The translations under genes and the position numbers were made by a program. The notes under the pieces were generated by a model. That model worked only from the letters and a program-made list of their open reading frames with translations, was not told the DNA's origin and made no database searches. Shown here piece after piece: positions 33,051-44,787 of a DNA stretch of 64,000 nucleotides; position 1 is the stretch's first letter, and each line of letters begins with the position of its first letter. Source of the DNA: Chalara sp. BL73 (lineage: Eukaryota; Ascomycota; Leotiomycetes; Helotiales); NCBI GenBank assembly GCA_918026815.1, contig CAKJVC010000013.1, forward strand, positions 124,001 through 188,000, written 5' to 3'.

Positions 33051-34944
33051 TCACAATAGCCGTGTATCTTCATCATCAGGGAATATCCACTCTGGCTTGT
33101 CGCTCCCATTCGGCCTGCTCGCTCTCCTAAATTCGACCTTCAGCCCCTCAATTTCTACCACGGGCTTGATCACGCTGACTTCTGCCTTCCACTGTTTACT
33201 TTCCCACCTTTCACGGTATCTCTCTGGGTCAAACAGCCACGGATACTGCGAGCGCATTTGCTTCATCACCGTTCCACTGATCTGGTCCACAGAGTGGTTA
33301 TGCCGCAACTCGAAGAACGCCTCCGACTGCTGATGTCGCAGCTGCGTTTGAATATTATCGCTATACTGTCCCATTCGAAAGAGAAGTAAATCGTAGTGCA
33401 TCAAGCTGGCCTTAGCGTGCCAGGAGCCCCCAGAGCTAGCACGGTGGTAGAGACCTGTGAGCGCGGCGATCGCGCCCATGGCGCCGGTGCCATAGTCAGA
33501 TATTGGGAAGGGAGGAACAACCGGTTCGTCGAGGCCCATGAATTTCCCTTGCGCCCATGCAATTCCGGTGGCCTATATTAACCGCATTAGCTGACCCTGG
33601 ATGAACAGATCAAGAAAGGTGATTCGCTAGATGGGAACGAGGGAAGCCATACACAGTCAGCAATCTGTTGCCATCCAGCTCGATATGCCCACTCCCCCTC
33701 GTAGCCGAAGCAGTTCTCGTTCACGTATACATAGCCCTTGTTCCTTTTCAATGCCAGCTCCTTCAGCGCAATCGGGCCATATCCTAGCTTTTCGAGGGAT
33801 CCTGGTCGGTACCCGTCGACCACGATATCGGCTTCTAGTAGTAGGTTTTCAAACACTTCGCGCCCATCAGCAGACTTGAGGTCAATATCTGTGCAATGCT
33901 TGCCCATGTTCACATCTACCTGAAAGAACGGAACGTCGGGGAGGTTTGGAGAGGTTACTTTAAGGACATCGGCCCCATACTCGGCAAGGATGCGTGTGAT
34001 TACAGGCCCAGCAATAACGCGACATAACTCGAGAATTTTAATGCCCGAGAGGACCCGCGGTTCTTCCCCTGGCGCGTCATGAGGCAGAGAGACTGGCGGC
34101 GTGCTCTTCTCAAGGGGCGTTACGGACCATGGCGGCAGCTCGGCGTTCGTCTTCCCGTGAGGCATGGAAACAAATTCCTCATACTTCAGTGCCGGGACGC
34201 CTGCCTGGCGTAGGTCTTTGTTCTTAGCCTCTAGCTCCTTGAGGGTAAATTGTTGGACGTGCGACTCAATGCAGTCCGAGATCTCGTCTATAGTTTTGAG
34301 ATCACGACGATAAGGAGGGAGGCCGATCATGTTTAGCGTTGTGCTTGCTTCGAGGGAACCATGAATGTGAAAATATGTGTTGGGCGTCTTCGTGGCATAG
34401 AGATTGGCCGACATGCGACGATAAGGGTCGGATTGAGCCTCAAAGAGGTCGGTATCTGCATATCAATAATGAGCATGGAAACCTTGTGTTCAGAGACGGT
34501 CGAGTTTCCACCTTTTAGTCTTGCCTTCACTCCAACGTCATACTTGCCCAACCCGCCAATGGTGGACAGATAGGTCTGGAAGAGGAAACATGTCGTCCGC
34601 TCCAGATTAATCTCTACCTTCCGTGTCCTTTCTCCATATTTAAGATTCGCCAAGGCAACTACCACGAGTGCTTCGAGGCCCTTCAGTGCCGCTGCTGTCT
34701 CTGTTTCTTTAAAGGGTATGGGGAAGTATATTGTGTCATACTGTGATGTGAATTCAACGCCCTTCATCAGTTCCGCTAGGTTTCTGGGCAGATGCAGTTC
34801 CTCTTTGAGCCCGCAGAGTACGTCGAATATACGCTTTGCCTCTGCTTTTGGGGAGTAAGCTGGAGCAAAGATAGTTGAATTGCTATCATCCTGCTTCGAC
34901 ATTCGGGAGCCATTGCTAATCGATTCGCTGCCGCCGGCCGACAT
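33051..34944 (-). CDS. CoA-transferase family III (CaiB/BaiF) protein
   Basis: Exons 34944-34512, 34455-33653 and 33572-33051 (introns 56 and 80 nt), 585 aa. The second exon carries the family signature: GIKILELCRVIAGPVITRILAEYGADVLKV and, further on, DIDLKSADGREVFENLLLEADIVVDGYRPGSLEKLGYG. ENCFGYEGEWAYRAGWQQIADCATG reads across the last intron. The N-terminal half holds a second, partial copy of the fold, as in the long fungal members. These enzymes move CoA between organic acids or act as racemases. Next to a ring-cleaving dioxygenase, activation of an aromatic or dicarboxylic acid is a reasonable guess, not shown by the sequence. Confidence 0.88.
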
Positions 34945-35584
34945 GCCGACTGTAGATATCTGGTATCTGGGAGTGTAGGGGACACGAGAGTGCCTCAGAA
35001 GTAGACAAATGTATTGTCAGTTAAATATTTGTAATCGGACTGTTTCTGATTCGACTCTTAACCAACCTGCCAAAACCTGGACTTCGGAAACCACTGAGCA
35101 GGGGGCAGGAATGCTCAACGTGGTGGCTGTTGGTCGGCCACCCTGTTCCCGATGGTGGCGAGACATTCCGACAACCGCTAACCGAGAATTTTGTAGCTCC
35201 GACGAAATGATGGTGCTACTCTTACTGCTATCGTATATACTAACTTGGCTCTGCGTGCCCCTTTAGAGGAATCTAGGGCAAGACTGGACCCGTTGCCGCC
35301 TACGAGCGGCTCATTTGGCTAGGTTAGCCCTATGATAAGCCCTGCAACTTTAACAAATGCAGCCCCTGCTTCTCTTCAGTGGGGCAGTGCAAACCAGATA
35401 TTTTCACAAATTGGCGTCTTTAATTAGCTACGCGAAAGCGCTCGGGCCAAGCTGTGCGGCACAGCAGCATTTATTCGTGAGACACCCCTCGATAAGATAT
35501 TTTCTTTCGCACGACTATACCGAAGATTGCCCCGTTACAGAACCAAGCACGGACATGTATTGCTAAAAAGCGATTCCTCAAGCA
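34945..35584. other. Divergent intergenic region
   Basis: Upstream of the CoA-transferase gene (-) and the lectin-like gene (+). No further gene is recognised. Confidence 0.5.
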
Positions 35585-36645
35585 ATGTCTTCCCGCTGCG
35601 TTTTGCGATGCTTTGCCCTTGCTGGGCTTATGGCATCGAATATTTTAGCAAGCCCCCCTGACCAGGAGACAGTGTCTAATTTGCGAATGATGTCTGCTGC
35701 GTTCAATTGGCGAAACTCTTCTGGCATTCAATGGCGTAACTACGTAATTGAGAACAACTGTACCGTTATGGAAAGTTATTTTGATGCGTCCAAATACGTG
35801 TGGAAGTCACAGCCTCTTCCGTTCTGCGCCTATCCCCATGCTCCAATCGATGCGACATACATAAAATCCTCTAATGACGATCCTGAGTTGGTATGGGTTG
35901 CTCTCACATTCTCTAATCAACTTACTGAGCTGTCATAAGATTCAACTATTTTATACCGATAATGATAAAGGGACCTTGAGCTCTATAGCCTGGACGGAAT
36001 CGGACGGCTGGTATGTTGAATTTCGATCGTGATCCAACTCTTATCTTAACTTTTGAGTGCAGGCGCAGTGATACTGCCTTTAACGACAAGGAATTCCACG
36101 GCTTTGTCGGTCGCGCAATTGCGTGGAAAGATTCCGAGAACGTTCAAAACCTTCGCCTCTACGCATACGAGATTATACCCCAGGAGGGAGGAGACGAGGT
36201 TCCGCTCCGCAATGGAGAAACGGTCGTCGCAGGTAGTAACGTCTTGGAGATTTTTTGGACATCGGAGAACGGGTGGGCCCAAACTAATGACGGAGGGCCT
36301 ATTCTACGCAGTAATGCAGCGGTTCCTTTTAACAGTCATGCACCAGCCTTTGTCTCTCCTAATGGAGATTTTATACAGCTAGGTTATTGGGACAAGTCGG
36401 TCGATGCGGAAGAGGATCCCCAAGGCGCTTCATCCTTCTTCAGCGAAGCAGTCTGGACGCCCTTAGCCGGGTGGAAGGTAGCGGGTAAGTGAACAGTTCC
36501 TGGAAGCCATGCGTTATTCTATCTGACATTCACAGGTAAATCGCCTTCCCGGATTCCAACCAGCAATCCCAAACTCGGCGGAGTACGGCTGAGCGATGAG
36601 GCGGTGGAACAAATGGATAGAATTAGAGATTCAGGATACGATTAA
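35585..36645 (+). CDS. Secreted fucose-lectin-like beta-propeller protein
   Basis: Exons 35585-35890, 35940-36010, 36063-36484 and 36536-36645 (introns 49, 52 and 51 nt; the first ends in AAG), 302 aa. A signal peptide is clear: charged start, hydrophobic FALAGLMASNIL, likely cut after ILASP. The mature part shows repeated blade-like units ending in aromatic pairs: IQLFYTDNDKGTLSSIAWTESDGW, LRLYAYEIIPQ...NVLEIFWTSENGWAQ and FIQLGYWDKS. The pattern 'LxxFYxxxxxxLxxxxWxxxxGW' is that of fungal fucose-specific lectins, which are secreted or surface sugar-binding propellers. It is shorter than a full six-blade lectin core plus extensions, so it may be a divergent member. Sugar specificity is unknown. 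Confidence 0.68.
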
Positions 36646-37684
36646 TTCTACGTAATGTCTCATTGCTTTTTAGGAGTGTAAAGAAATATTTTTAGTGTTT
36701 TGCCAAAAGACGAGCCTCCTATAATTGGTTCGCAGATTATAAATAAAGGCTTCTGATTCCTGCACACGACAATACTTTACGGTAACTCTCGAGGGCTGAG
36801 CTGTCGATTAGTGCTAGCCTTAATGGATGTGTCGGGCATCAATGGGAGTTACATTGCTTACTCTAAAGGCCGAAACGCTCGCGAAAACCTTGTTGTTGCA
36901 AGTACGAAACAGATCAAGAGTTTGAAGCTCGTATTCTTGGATAGGAAGCTCCCACACCTCATCCAAAAGAAGTCAAACCGCAAGGCAACCACATGACTCA
37001 AAAATACTACATAGATCGCTTATTACCTGTGTATATTGAAGCCTTACAGCGTCAGTGAGCTCACGATTGCGGCCCTTGGGTATTACAGGAAGACAGAGAT
37101 CCTTCTCATGGTGAAAGAAAGTCTGGGTTTGGGCAGCGGTTATTGAAAGAAAATTATACCCTACTTTAGGTCACCCTGCTCAAAGCCCTGATTTGAATCC
37201 TATGGAAGGTATCCGGAACATTATAAAGCAAAGAATAAGGAAAATGATTTGGCATGATGACAAGGAGCCTACACAAACTATTCGAGACGATTGGAGCAAA
37301 TTCACGATGACAGAAGTTCGTAAAAGGAATAAATCAGATGCTTTAGAATTGTTAGGAACTAGTTAAAACAGGTGGCCAATCTCTTAAGAAAGGCATTATG
37401 GTAGATAAAGCTAGAAAATTGAACATTTGTGATGATTTTGGTGGTTGCGAGTGCCGACAAATCGGCCATCAATTAGTGCAACTGCTGCACTTATCTCTCT
37501 CACTGCATAAGCTGAGGCCTCGAACCGATTTTCTCACTCTTTCAAATTTCATATCATTCGATCTGCTCTCTGTTCACGACACAGACTCACAGTCACACAA
37601 AATATCTTGGATGCTCTTCATTACTTGCATTTAAATATTTCTTTGCTCATCATTTTCCAGCTGTAAAAAAGCGACTCTAGCAAT
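36646..37684. other. Intergenic with a Tc1/mariner fragment
   Basis: Apart from the transposase fragment at 37085-37366, no feature is supported. Open frames 36811-36996 and 37398-37634 carry no motif. Confidence 0.5.
37085..37366 (+). pseudogene. Tc1/mariner transposase C-terminal fragment
   Basis: Reading QEDRDPSHG, then after a frame change GHPAQSPDLNPMEGIRNIIKQRIRK, then TIRDDWSKFT up to a stop. The SPDLNPxE block is the third-acid region of Tc1/mariner DDE transposases and is still intact here. The front of the protein and the terminal repeats were not found. Confidence 0.72.
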
Positions 37685-37685
37685 A

Positions 37686-38647
37686 ATGGGATCCTCCCAA
37701 GAGGTCGTCGAGACCATCGTGGCCTATGTTAAAGAAGGCATCAGTTTCGAAAACGTGCCGTCTAGCGCTAAAGATGCCAGCGCAGAAGTAAAGGCTTTCA
37801 TCAAGTTGAGAGAAACTCCAAGGCTCAGCCGGGGTGCATTCGCCAATACTAGGTAGGTGTTCTCCCCAGTATTGCTTCAAAAGCTGACGTACGAAGTGGC
37901 ATCAAGTGGAAGATCTAAAAATCTTTATTGGGTGCATTAGTGTGTAACTCCTATAGTTCTGCAGTCAGCAGACATACTCATTGGTTTAGCCTGGGAATCA
38001 TCCGAATTAGTGTCAGCTTTCCCCAAATCTCCGGATTATAGATCATTCATGGTGGGATTTGATGAAGCCCTCGACGTTCAGAAGACGCTACTACTTCTAA
38101 GTCCAAATCATCTGTCTCTAACTTGAGGAGTGAGCTGCTGACCAGAGTAGTGTTTACCCATTTCACCTCTGACAGTAAACCAACCGTGACTTTGACGTCT
38201 CCAGTCACAGAAATTGGGATCCTCACATACCAAATGGCACTCCAGAACAACTCAAGGAAGCTAAGATAGTGACCGCGAAAGCGTTTGAGCCCCCTATTAG
38301 CACTTATGTTGAAACTGTTGGAAAATGTACTAGACAGGCAGCTGGATGGGTAAGTATATGGAGTTCCATTCTGTTTCGAATCTGCGAAGGCTAGAGAATT
38401 CGCAGTTTATGCCATCGAAAACCATATCAGTGAAAAAGAAGGCCACCCCATTGCTCTTCAGGGGATCAGTGGTTACCATTGGATTGACGATCATACGAGA
38501 TGGAGGGAAACTCCTGAACATGCAAAGGTTATAGAGGCGATGGCACCTCTGTTTAAATTAGGGCCAAAGTCTGCGACTTTTCCAGGGGGCAAGGCTATGT
38601 TTAATGTGCACTTCCAACCCGGATTGCGAACCGATAAAAATCACTAG
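37686..38647 (+). pseudogene. Broken gene for a dimeric alpha/beta-barrel (ABM-like) protein
   Basis: From ATG 37686: EVVETIVAYVKEGISF...AFIKLRETPRLSRGAF, then after an intron-like gap LIGLAWESSELVSAFPKSPDYRSFM. Further on comes GTPEQLKEAKIVTAKAFEPP in one frame, and ALQGISGYHWIDDHTRWRETPEHAKVIEAMAPLF ending at the TAG at 38645. The two WESxE.../H-x3-F-type units look like the two halves of a tandem antibiotic-biosynthesis-monooxygenase-like barrel. The frames do not join with any splice-site pair I tried, and there are in-frame stops, so I call it a pseudogene. Confidence 0.48.
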
Positions 38648-39604
38648 CGCACGCAGTGAGCAGAATCTCAAATACGGCTATTGGGTAGATTTGAGGCTCT
38701 AAGAAGATAATATAGAAAATTACCACTTTGAGTATCAGGTACTGATGAAAATTTCCTGCTCCCGCCGTCATCTCTACACCCTACTTCTTGAGTTAAAGCC
38801 TCTCTTCCGATTTGATCTTGACACTACCCTCTCCGGTCCAATTATATCGTTTCAGTGTCAGACCTTGAGACCTTTGACTGATTGTTTGGGTAACGTTTAA
38901 TGATAGCCGTGATGTTAAATTGGTCCTGAAGATCACTTGGTGGTCCATCGATATACTTCTTAGACAAGCGAAAACCTGTAATTGTTCTTCGTAGATAACA
39001 TCCCGGATATGCTGCTACAAAGAAGGAGATATCCGCTGCTTCCATGAATTATTCTAAACGGCCCTAGTTCACAGTTCGCTCTTGAGCAATATGTGAAGTC
39101 CATACCAATAATTCCCTAGCGGTTCAGAAAAAAACAGCAAACTGGGGACTAATATTGCCTTGATCGCTCGAGTTCTGTTCATCTTCATTGAGATTAGGCT
39201 TCTGCCTCTCTACTGAATCGATTGATCTCGTGATCCTTAACACTATCACACTTTAGATTTTCCTGGGTCATCATGGGACTGCCATTGCACGCATCGAAAG
39301 TGAATCGAAGATTCTTCTTGAACAGAAACAAAAGGAAGGTGCTGTGCACGTTGAAGATACAGAGATTCATGGTCAGCACGGATCTAAACCTTGGAGGATT
39401 TGATGTCAAATGAATTGAAACTGCGTACGACTCTTACATGCTGGAATACAAGGTTATACTTTCACATATCTCCTCGGCTATCTAAATACCGAAGCAGGCT
39501 TTCAGATTCTCACTGGAACCCTGTCTTACACCGGCGTTGTATTTTGTCGCCAGCAAATGGAGCCACCCGATCATTCGTGGCAAAGCTGTCTCTCCCTAGC
39601 GAAG
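38648..39604. other. Intergenic, probable decayed DNA
   Basis: No gene supported. A minus-strand frame at 38842-39045 (MEAADISFFVAAYPGCYL...) has no motif I know. Confidence 0.45.
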
Positions 39605-39865
39605 AAGCGTTCAACGAAACGATTGGGAATTCCAGTTTGAAGAACCTACAGACAAGTTCGCTGGTCAGGTTTGGCACACAATCAAAACCCCGAGTTGAAA
39701 ATGCTTGGGGCGTGAATCGCGGATAATAACGGTAGTAATAATAACAGTAATATAAATAACTATTAGTATAACTAGAATTCAAAACAAAAGCCACTTTTTA
39801 TAACTACTTGTAACTTTTTTAGTTGTTTTAAGCTTTGCAAAAAGCTTAAATGTAACGTACGGGGT
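39605..39865 (+). pseudogene. Mutated duplicate of the 3' end of the ankyrin gene at 52264-54529
   Basis: This ~260 nt stretch aligns with 54367-54620, the last ~50 codons plus the 3' flank of the large ankyrin gene. An identical 31 nt core reads GTTTGAAGAACCTACAGACA and continues. Outside that core most differences are G-to-A or C-to-T relative to the intact gene (for example GATGATGACAGTGATGTGG against AATAATAACAGTAATATAA). The reading frame is lost by a one-base change. It is a relic of a duplication hit by C:G to T:A mutation. Confidence 0.85.
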
Positions 39866-40224
39866 AGCCTTGGGCTCAGGTGACTGCTAGGCCCAGGATA
39901 ATATACATGAATAAAGGAGCTACAAAAACGAGCTTGCCTTTTCCCAGACCCTTCACAATCACCTTTGCTGTGACGCCATTTCTTTTCTGTTTTGTTCAAG
40001 CATGCCAAGTATGCCTGACGCTACCATTAACTTCAACTTTCTTTTTTATACTTTTGAGCCTTTACGTATCTCCACATCGACGGACCCTTTTTCAACTTTC
40101 TGCTTCATTTATAGCCTCGGTTCGTTCTAATTCCTCTTTCCTATTGTGGTCCGCTTTACTTCCCCGGTTATCACTACTTTACATTCGACACACGCATAGT
40201 TCAGGATTTTTCGTCGACATGGGT

Positions 40225-40720
40225 AACAGTAATGCATCGGCTTTATCGCCTCAGATGCGCGCACTTTTCTTGACTTACTCAACATTACGGAAAATGTCGT
40301 CGTCGTCGGCCATAGCATGCGTGGCATTGTTACATCCCAAGACTCTGCTCCTTCAGAGCAACAATTAAAGGGCGGGGTGATGATCGGACCAGTGAGTCCA
40401 AGCCCAATGGTTGCCGACGTCTTTAAAAAATGTATTATGATGATTGAGAAATGTAAAAGCCTTTCATACCGCCATTTCCACTGGGGTCAGTTTTTACGAT
40501 GAAAGAACGTTTAAGTTGATTGTTCGTTGGTGCATCTAAAAGACGGCATGGAGCCACACGCTGCCAGCAGCCCCCGCCGCTACTGCGAGTAAATCCACGA
40601 CAATTGTATCTGCATTTATCTGCTCCCTTCCACTCGGTTCTTCGCCTGCGGGCTATATTTCGCTCTGCGAGGCCGTTGCAGAGTCACCAACACCGCAATA
40701 CAGATGTATTAAAGTACCTG
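40225..40720 (+). pseudogene. Alpha/beta hydrolase pseudogene
   Basis: Fragments in different frames read in order: LDLLNITENVVVVGHSMRGIVTS (nucleophile elbow GHSMRG; family GHSMGG), then GGVMIGPVSPSPMVADVFKK, then after ~100 nt SAFICSLPLGSSPAGYISLCEAVAESPTPQY. This is the order of a serine alpha/beta hydrolase of the 3-oxoadipate-enol-lactonase-like group. The acid and His regions and the N-terminus are missing or unreadable, so no working product is expected. Confidence 0.65.
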
Positions 40721-41980
40721 TTGGTGACTATTTGTACCTAGTTATGATCAAGTGGCCAGCACCCGAAACAGTGGGACCTCGACCTCACTCAACTACGTAG
40801 AACTAGAGCCGTGGAATCAATCAACGAATACCAGAACCACGGAGCGTAGTCACAGCTACTACGCCTTTTTGCTACGTGGTAGGTATTCCGACAGTACCTT
40901 TGCTAGCTATTGGAAGCGAAGAAGATAAAGACTTCTCTACTGTATGGCATTGCCTATATAATGCAACAGTATGGGAATATGAAAAAGGAGTTACAGGTTT
41001 TAAAAGGCGCACAGACATTGGCACGTATTAGAGGCACAGTTGTAGCAAGTCCCAGGATATGGTTAGTCACTTCGTAGAGCAGTTGTAAAGATGTAGGCCA
41101 GGAAAGAACGAGGACTTGAAGAGGATTAAAGATTTAGATAGAGTAGTGAATAATTTCCGCTCTGGAAAGTCGAGCCATCTTATCAAGAGGCCAAGCATGG
41201 CCTTTTATTTGCTGCTTGCATTCAGGAACACTTGGTAAAAGGCTAACAATTTTTCTGAGAATTCTCCCTCAAAATCTGCTTTGGCTACCTACTCTACTCC
41301 TCTCTGAACCCCTGTTTCGAAGCTATACAGAACCTCCCCATCAAGCAGGACGTATTCGGGAAACCTTAGAAACACGGTCTTTACTTTTGGCGCCGTCCTT
41401 TTGGTGCCGCCTTCTTAGACCTTGTAGCTCTTTACAACAGTGTGGCATAACTAAAGTGTCAAGGTCCAAATGTGTCACGTGATTTAGCATGTGATCTATT
41501 TACGGAATAGGATGGTCTCAGCCTACAATGTATACATAATATTCGTTTTTTTTCTCTGGTAGTTGAATCAAGGTATCCCGCTTGAATAGTTATGGGCCCA
41601 GCCTCTTCCAAAACGCAACAGAAAATACTTCTCGACTCACATGATCCGGTGGTTCACGTGATTCTATTTACATGTGCTCCGACAGATTGGCATGATGTGC
41701 ACTATCATTTTTCTGCCAGAGTTATTTTTTTAATGTAGCCTAATCCTAATTTCCGGCATTTATTTTATTCGGACCGTCCTCTGAGTCTGAGTACCACCTC
41801 GCGCTTCCATAAAATATTCTGAGACAGAAAAAAAGTTAAGACGTGCGATTTCAAGATCTGTTATGCATTTTCGACCAAACATGAAGTAGAAAAGCGAAAG
41901 TCTGAAAAGGCAGCAACTTGTGGGCAAATATATTTCACGAGCACTTTTCCGTTAAATGGAGAGTAGGCCCGATCGTTTAT
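40721..41980. other. Intergenic
   Basis: No gene recognised in 1.26 kb. An open frame at 41216-41482 has no motif. CACGTGA-type blocks occur near 41477 and 41656. Confidence 0.5.
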
Positions 41981-43740
41981 CTAGGCTGATGTTGTGGACG
42001 CTAAATGTAGACACTTTTGGTAAACATCATTCCTCTGAAAAGCTTTAGCGATGTCTTCTGGCACCAGCTCTCGAAAACGCAATTCGTCCGGTAATCTCTT
42101 AGTATGAGCGATAGACTTTCTATCCGTTCGTACACCACGCTGCAGAAGCTTGGTGATCAGATTCCCAGATCCGTGTTGCGCCGCCAAGTGCAATAATGTC
42201 CATCCTCGTACATCAGTCAAGCTGGGCAATGACCATAGGGGGATTTCTTCAACTAGAGCGTCGAAGGTAGATTCATTACCGTATTCGACGGCACAGAATA
42301 TTGGCAGCCACTTCATGGCATACGTGGCAATAAGTGATGACGCACCGAGATGCAAAAGCTTTCGGATATCTTTGCCTCGACCGAAAGCAGCAGCTCGATG
42401 GAGAATAGTCCACCCCTTTGCATCTTTCTCATTCCAGTCGTCTAACCCTTCATCCTCACATATTTGTAGCAGCTCAATAGAGCATGTACGCGTGATTTGC
42501 GGCTCAAACATGTGACGCGCAGCTGTCCACATTCGTTTATTGATGTAATGGATGTCCGCTTTTTTGTTCAGAAGAGCCTGAGCAACCTCAACTTGACCAT
42601 AAGTAAAGGCTGAATCCAGAGGACTCCTGAATATTGATTAGCTGCATTCGATAAGTATTCAAAATGTGAGGCTTACGTCTCCCATCGGCCTGAAGTGACA
42701 TTAGGATCAGCACCAAGCTGAAGCAAAAGATTTACTGCGTTTATTTTCCCGGCACGAATTGCCAACTAAAGCGGTTAGTTCAAGCCTTTCAAAGTAGAGA
42801 ATTGAACCATAATATACATTCAAAAGACTGTGTTGACCAATTACAGTATCATTTGGATGGCATTGAACAGAAGCGAATAATGCTTTCATAGCCTCTATAT
42901 TCCCCTCTATACATGCTTGGACAATAGGAGACTCTGCAGGGATAATATTTTGGATCCTTAATAAAGCAGAGCACGACAATGCTAACCAAGTTGGCCAGGA
43001 GTATATTACTCGAAAATTGAGAATCTTTGACCATGGCAAAAAGGTTTGGAGGCGTATATCGTTCTTGGTACGCCCATTGCTTTTATATGTGATCAGCAAG
43101 ATAGTCGACGCAAAGACATTATACCACGGAAGCGTTATCGAAGAAAGACTTGCTTGAGAAGTGTGAATTGTTATTGTACATGATTTAAGTGATGCTACTA
43201 TAGACGCAATAAGTTCCAGGTTTTGTAGTATCTGTATGTTCGTGGAGTTGAGTTGCGCATCACGTAGCTCTTGCTTCTGCCGATACGCCTGAGCCTGGGC
43301 ACTAGAGCCTGTCAGTAGCTGAGATGAATACGTGGGGTTGGGCAATAGTGTCCTTACTGTGCGTTTAAACTCACTTCTAGTATAGTTGATATTTCAATAT
43401 CTTTGAGCTGGCTAATATTTTTATCCGTTATGTCTTTACCACGAACAGCCCAGCCGGCTCGTGTCCTCTTACTCATTTTCTCGCAAGGATTTGAAGGTAT
43501 CTGCGATAGACCTTTCTCAATAGTGTGAAATGAAGCCTGTGCAGCGGTAAACTCTGAGTTGGTGATAATGATATCACTCGCGAGGTGAGATCGAACCATG
43601 CTTTTCTGGATCTGAGCATGATGGATCTGAGTTTCTGCCTCTTTATAATCTTTCTTGTACGTTTTCATAGACTTGTATACATGACCAACAGCACTGGCGA
43701 GTCCAACGACACCGACGAATATACTCAGTGGATCTGCCAT
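41981..43740 (-). CDS. Ankyrin protein with NLR-type N-terminal module
   Basis: Exons 43740-43375, 43294-42818, 42765-42677 and 42626-41981, 525 aa. The first intron's acceptor could instead leave exon 2 starting at 43318, adding 8 residues. Start MADPLSIFVGVVGLASAVGHVYKSMK is the common N-terminus of fungal helical modules found before NACHT or ankyrin parts. Ankyrin units follow from ~260: SPIVQACIEGNIEAMKALF, LAIRAGKINAVNLLLQLGADP, SPLDSAFTYGQVEVAQALL, GWTILHRAAAFGRGKDIRKLL and GWTLLHLAAQHGSGNLITKLL. The middle segment (SWPTWLALSCSALLRIQN) parallels one in the 52 kb gene, so the two are related. It probably senses or scaffolds through its ankyrin face; no nucleotide-binding domain is visible. 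Confidence 0.78.
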
Positions 43741-44171
43741 ATTTTCCTTTCTATCTTGCAACGAACTCAATATTGACAAAGTAGCGCGGTATTGAAAGGA
43801 GATCTGCTTTATGATGGTCAGACAAGCATAATCATTATTATGAGGTGCTCTCGCCCAGGGGAGCGTGAGAAGGCAGGCAGACTGCTATTACAAGGTTATG
43901 CAGTCGCGAATCACTTTTGGCGAATGGTAGTTCGGTTCAACCGCACTTTTTCAACAGGGCTGCCGATGCTAGACATCTAGGCGCGAGGAGCCTGTCCACG
44001 TATGCAAGAATATGACCATATACAGCCCGGAAGATTCTGCCTTGGAGAAAAAGGGGGTAAGTCAATGTTGATTACTCAAAATTAAAAGCAAATAAGAGTG
44101 CTTTTTGAGGAATGAGTAACATAGCCCGCAATTTTTGAAGATAGACATGCTGCATTCCGTTATACCATTTC
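43741..44171. other. Spacer between ankyrin gene and membrane-protein gene
   Basis: 431 nt without a supported gene. Both flanking genes are on the minus strand, so this is the ankyrin promoter region plus the 3' flank of its neighbour. Confidence 0.5.
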
Positions 44172-44787
44172 TCATTTCAAGTTCGCAGGTGCAACTCCCC
44201 GGCTCATGCTACTACAAATCATGGCTATTATCAGAGCAATCGTGAGAGACAGAGGAACAACGTCTTTCAAGAGTTGCAAATCATCAGCGGTCCATATAAG
44301 ATACGCCCCAACAAAGACTGCAAAAATTGTTACTCCGGTAAGGATGTAGTCCTGATGTTGACGTTTGACGCATTTATCGTAACATAGAATGATCGTTGCA
44401 CAATAAAGTGCCAAAGCATTCATATACACAGTGGCTGAAGGGTCGATAAAAATTTCTGGTATTGGTATTTGGATGCTATCTCGAAATAGGTGAGGGAAGT
44501 GGAGGTGGAATGCTCGATGTTCATACTGGATAGTAGCCTGATCAGCAAATCGCGTTTTTTTGTGATTGTAGGGAACTCACTATCACAAAAATCTCTGCTC
44601 TCAACCAGCCTGCTATCACAGCATCGCGACTCGCAAGATGTGCATCAAACCATGCCTTGATACGTTCTAGTCCCTTGTTCGAATGGGTGGCGCTGTACTG
44701 GCTGATTATGATAATACAGGTCGCTTGAATAACAAAAGCGACACCAAGGAGGGCCCACTGCAGCGCACGTGATATGAATGAAGGCAT
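44172..44787 (-). CDS. Small multi-pass membrane protein, unknown family
   Basis: Exons 44787-44581 and 44525-44172, 186 aa; an alternative acceptor 12 nt earlier (exon from 44537) gives 190 aa. Four hydrophobic segments: LQWALLGVAFVIQATCIIII, MNALALYCATIILCY, LTGVTIFAVFVGAYLIW and VVPLSLTIALIIAMIC. A soluble stretch between the first and second contains FDAHLASRDAVIAGWLRAE. I do not recognise the family. It lies 430 nt upstream of the start of the ankyrin gene at 41981-43740, on the same strand, which may be chance or a functional pairing. Confidence 0.6.
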
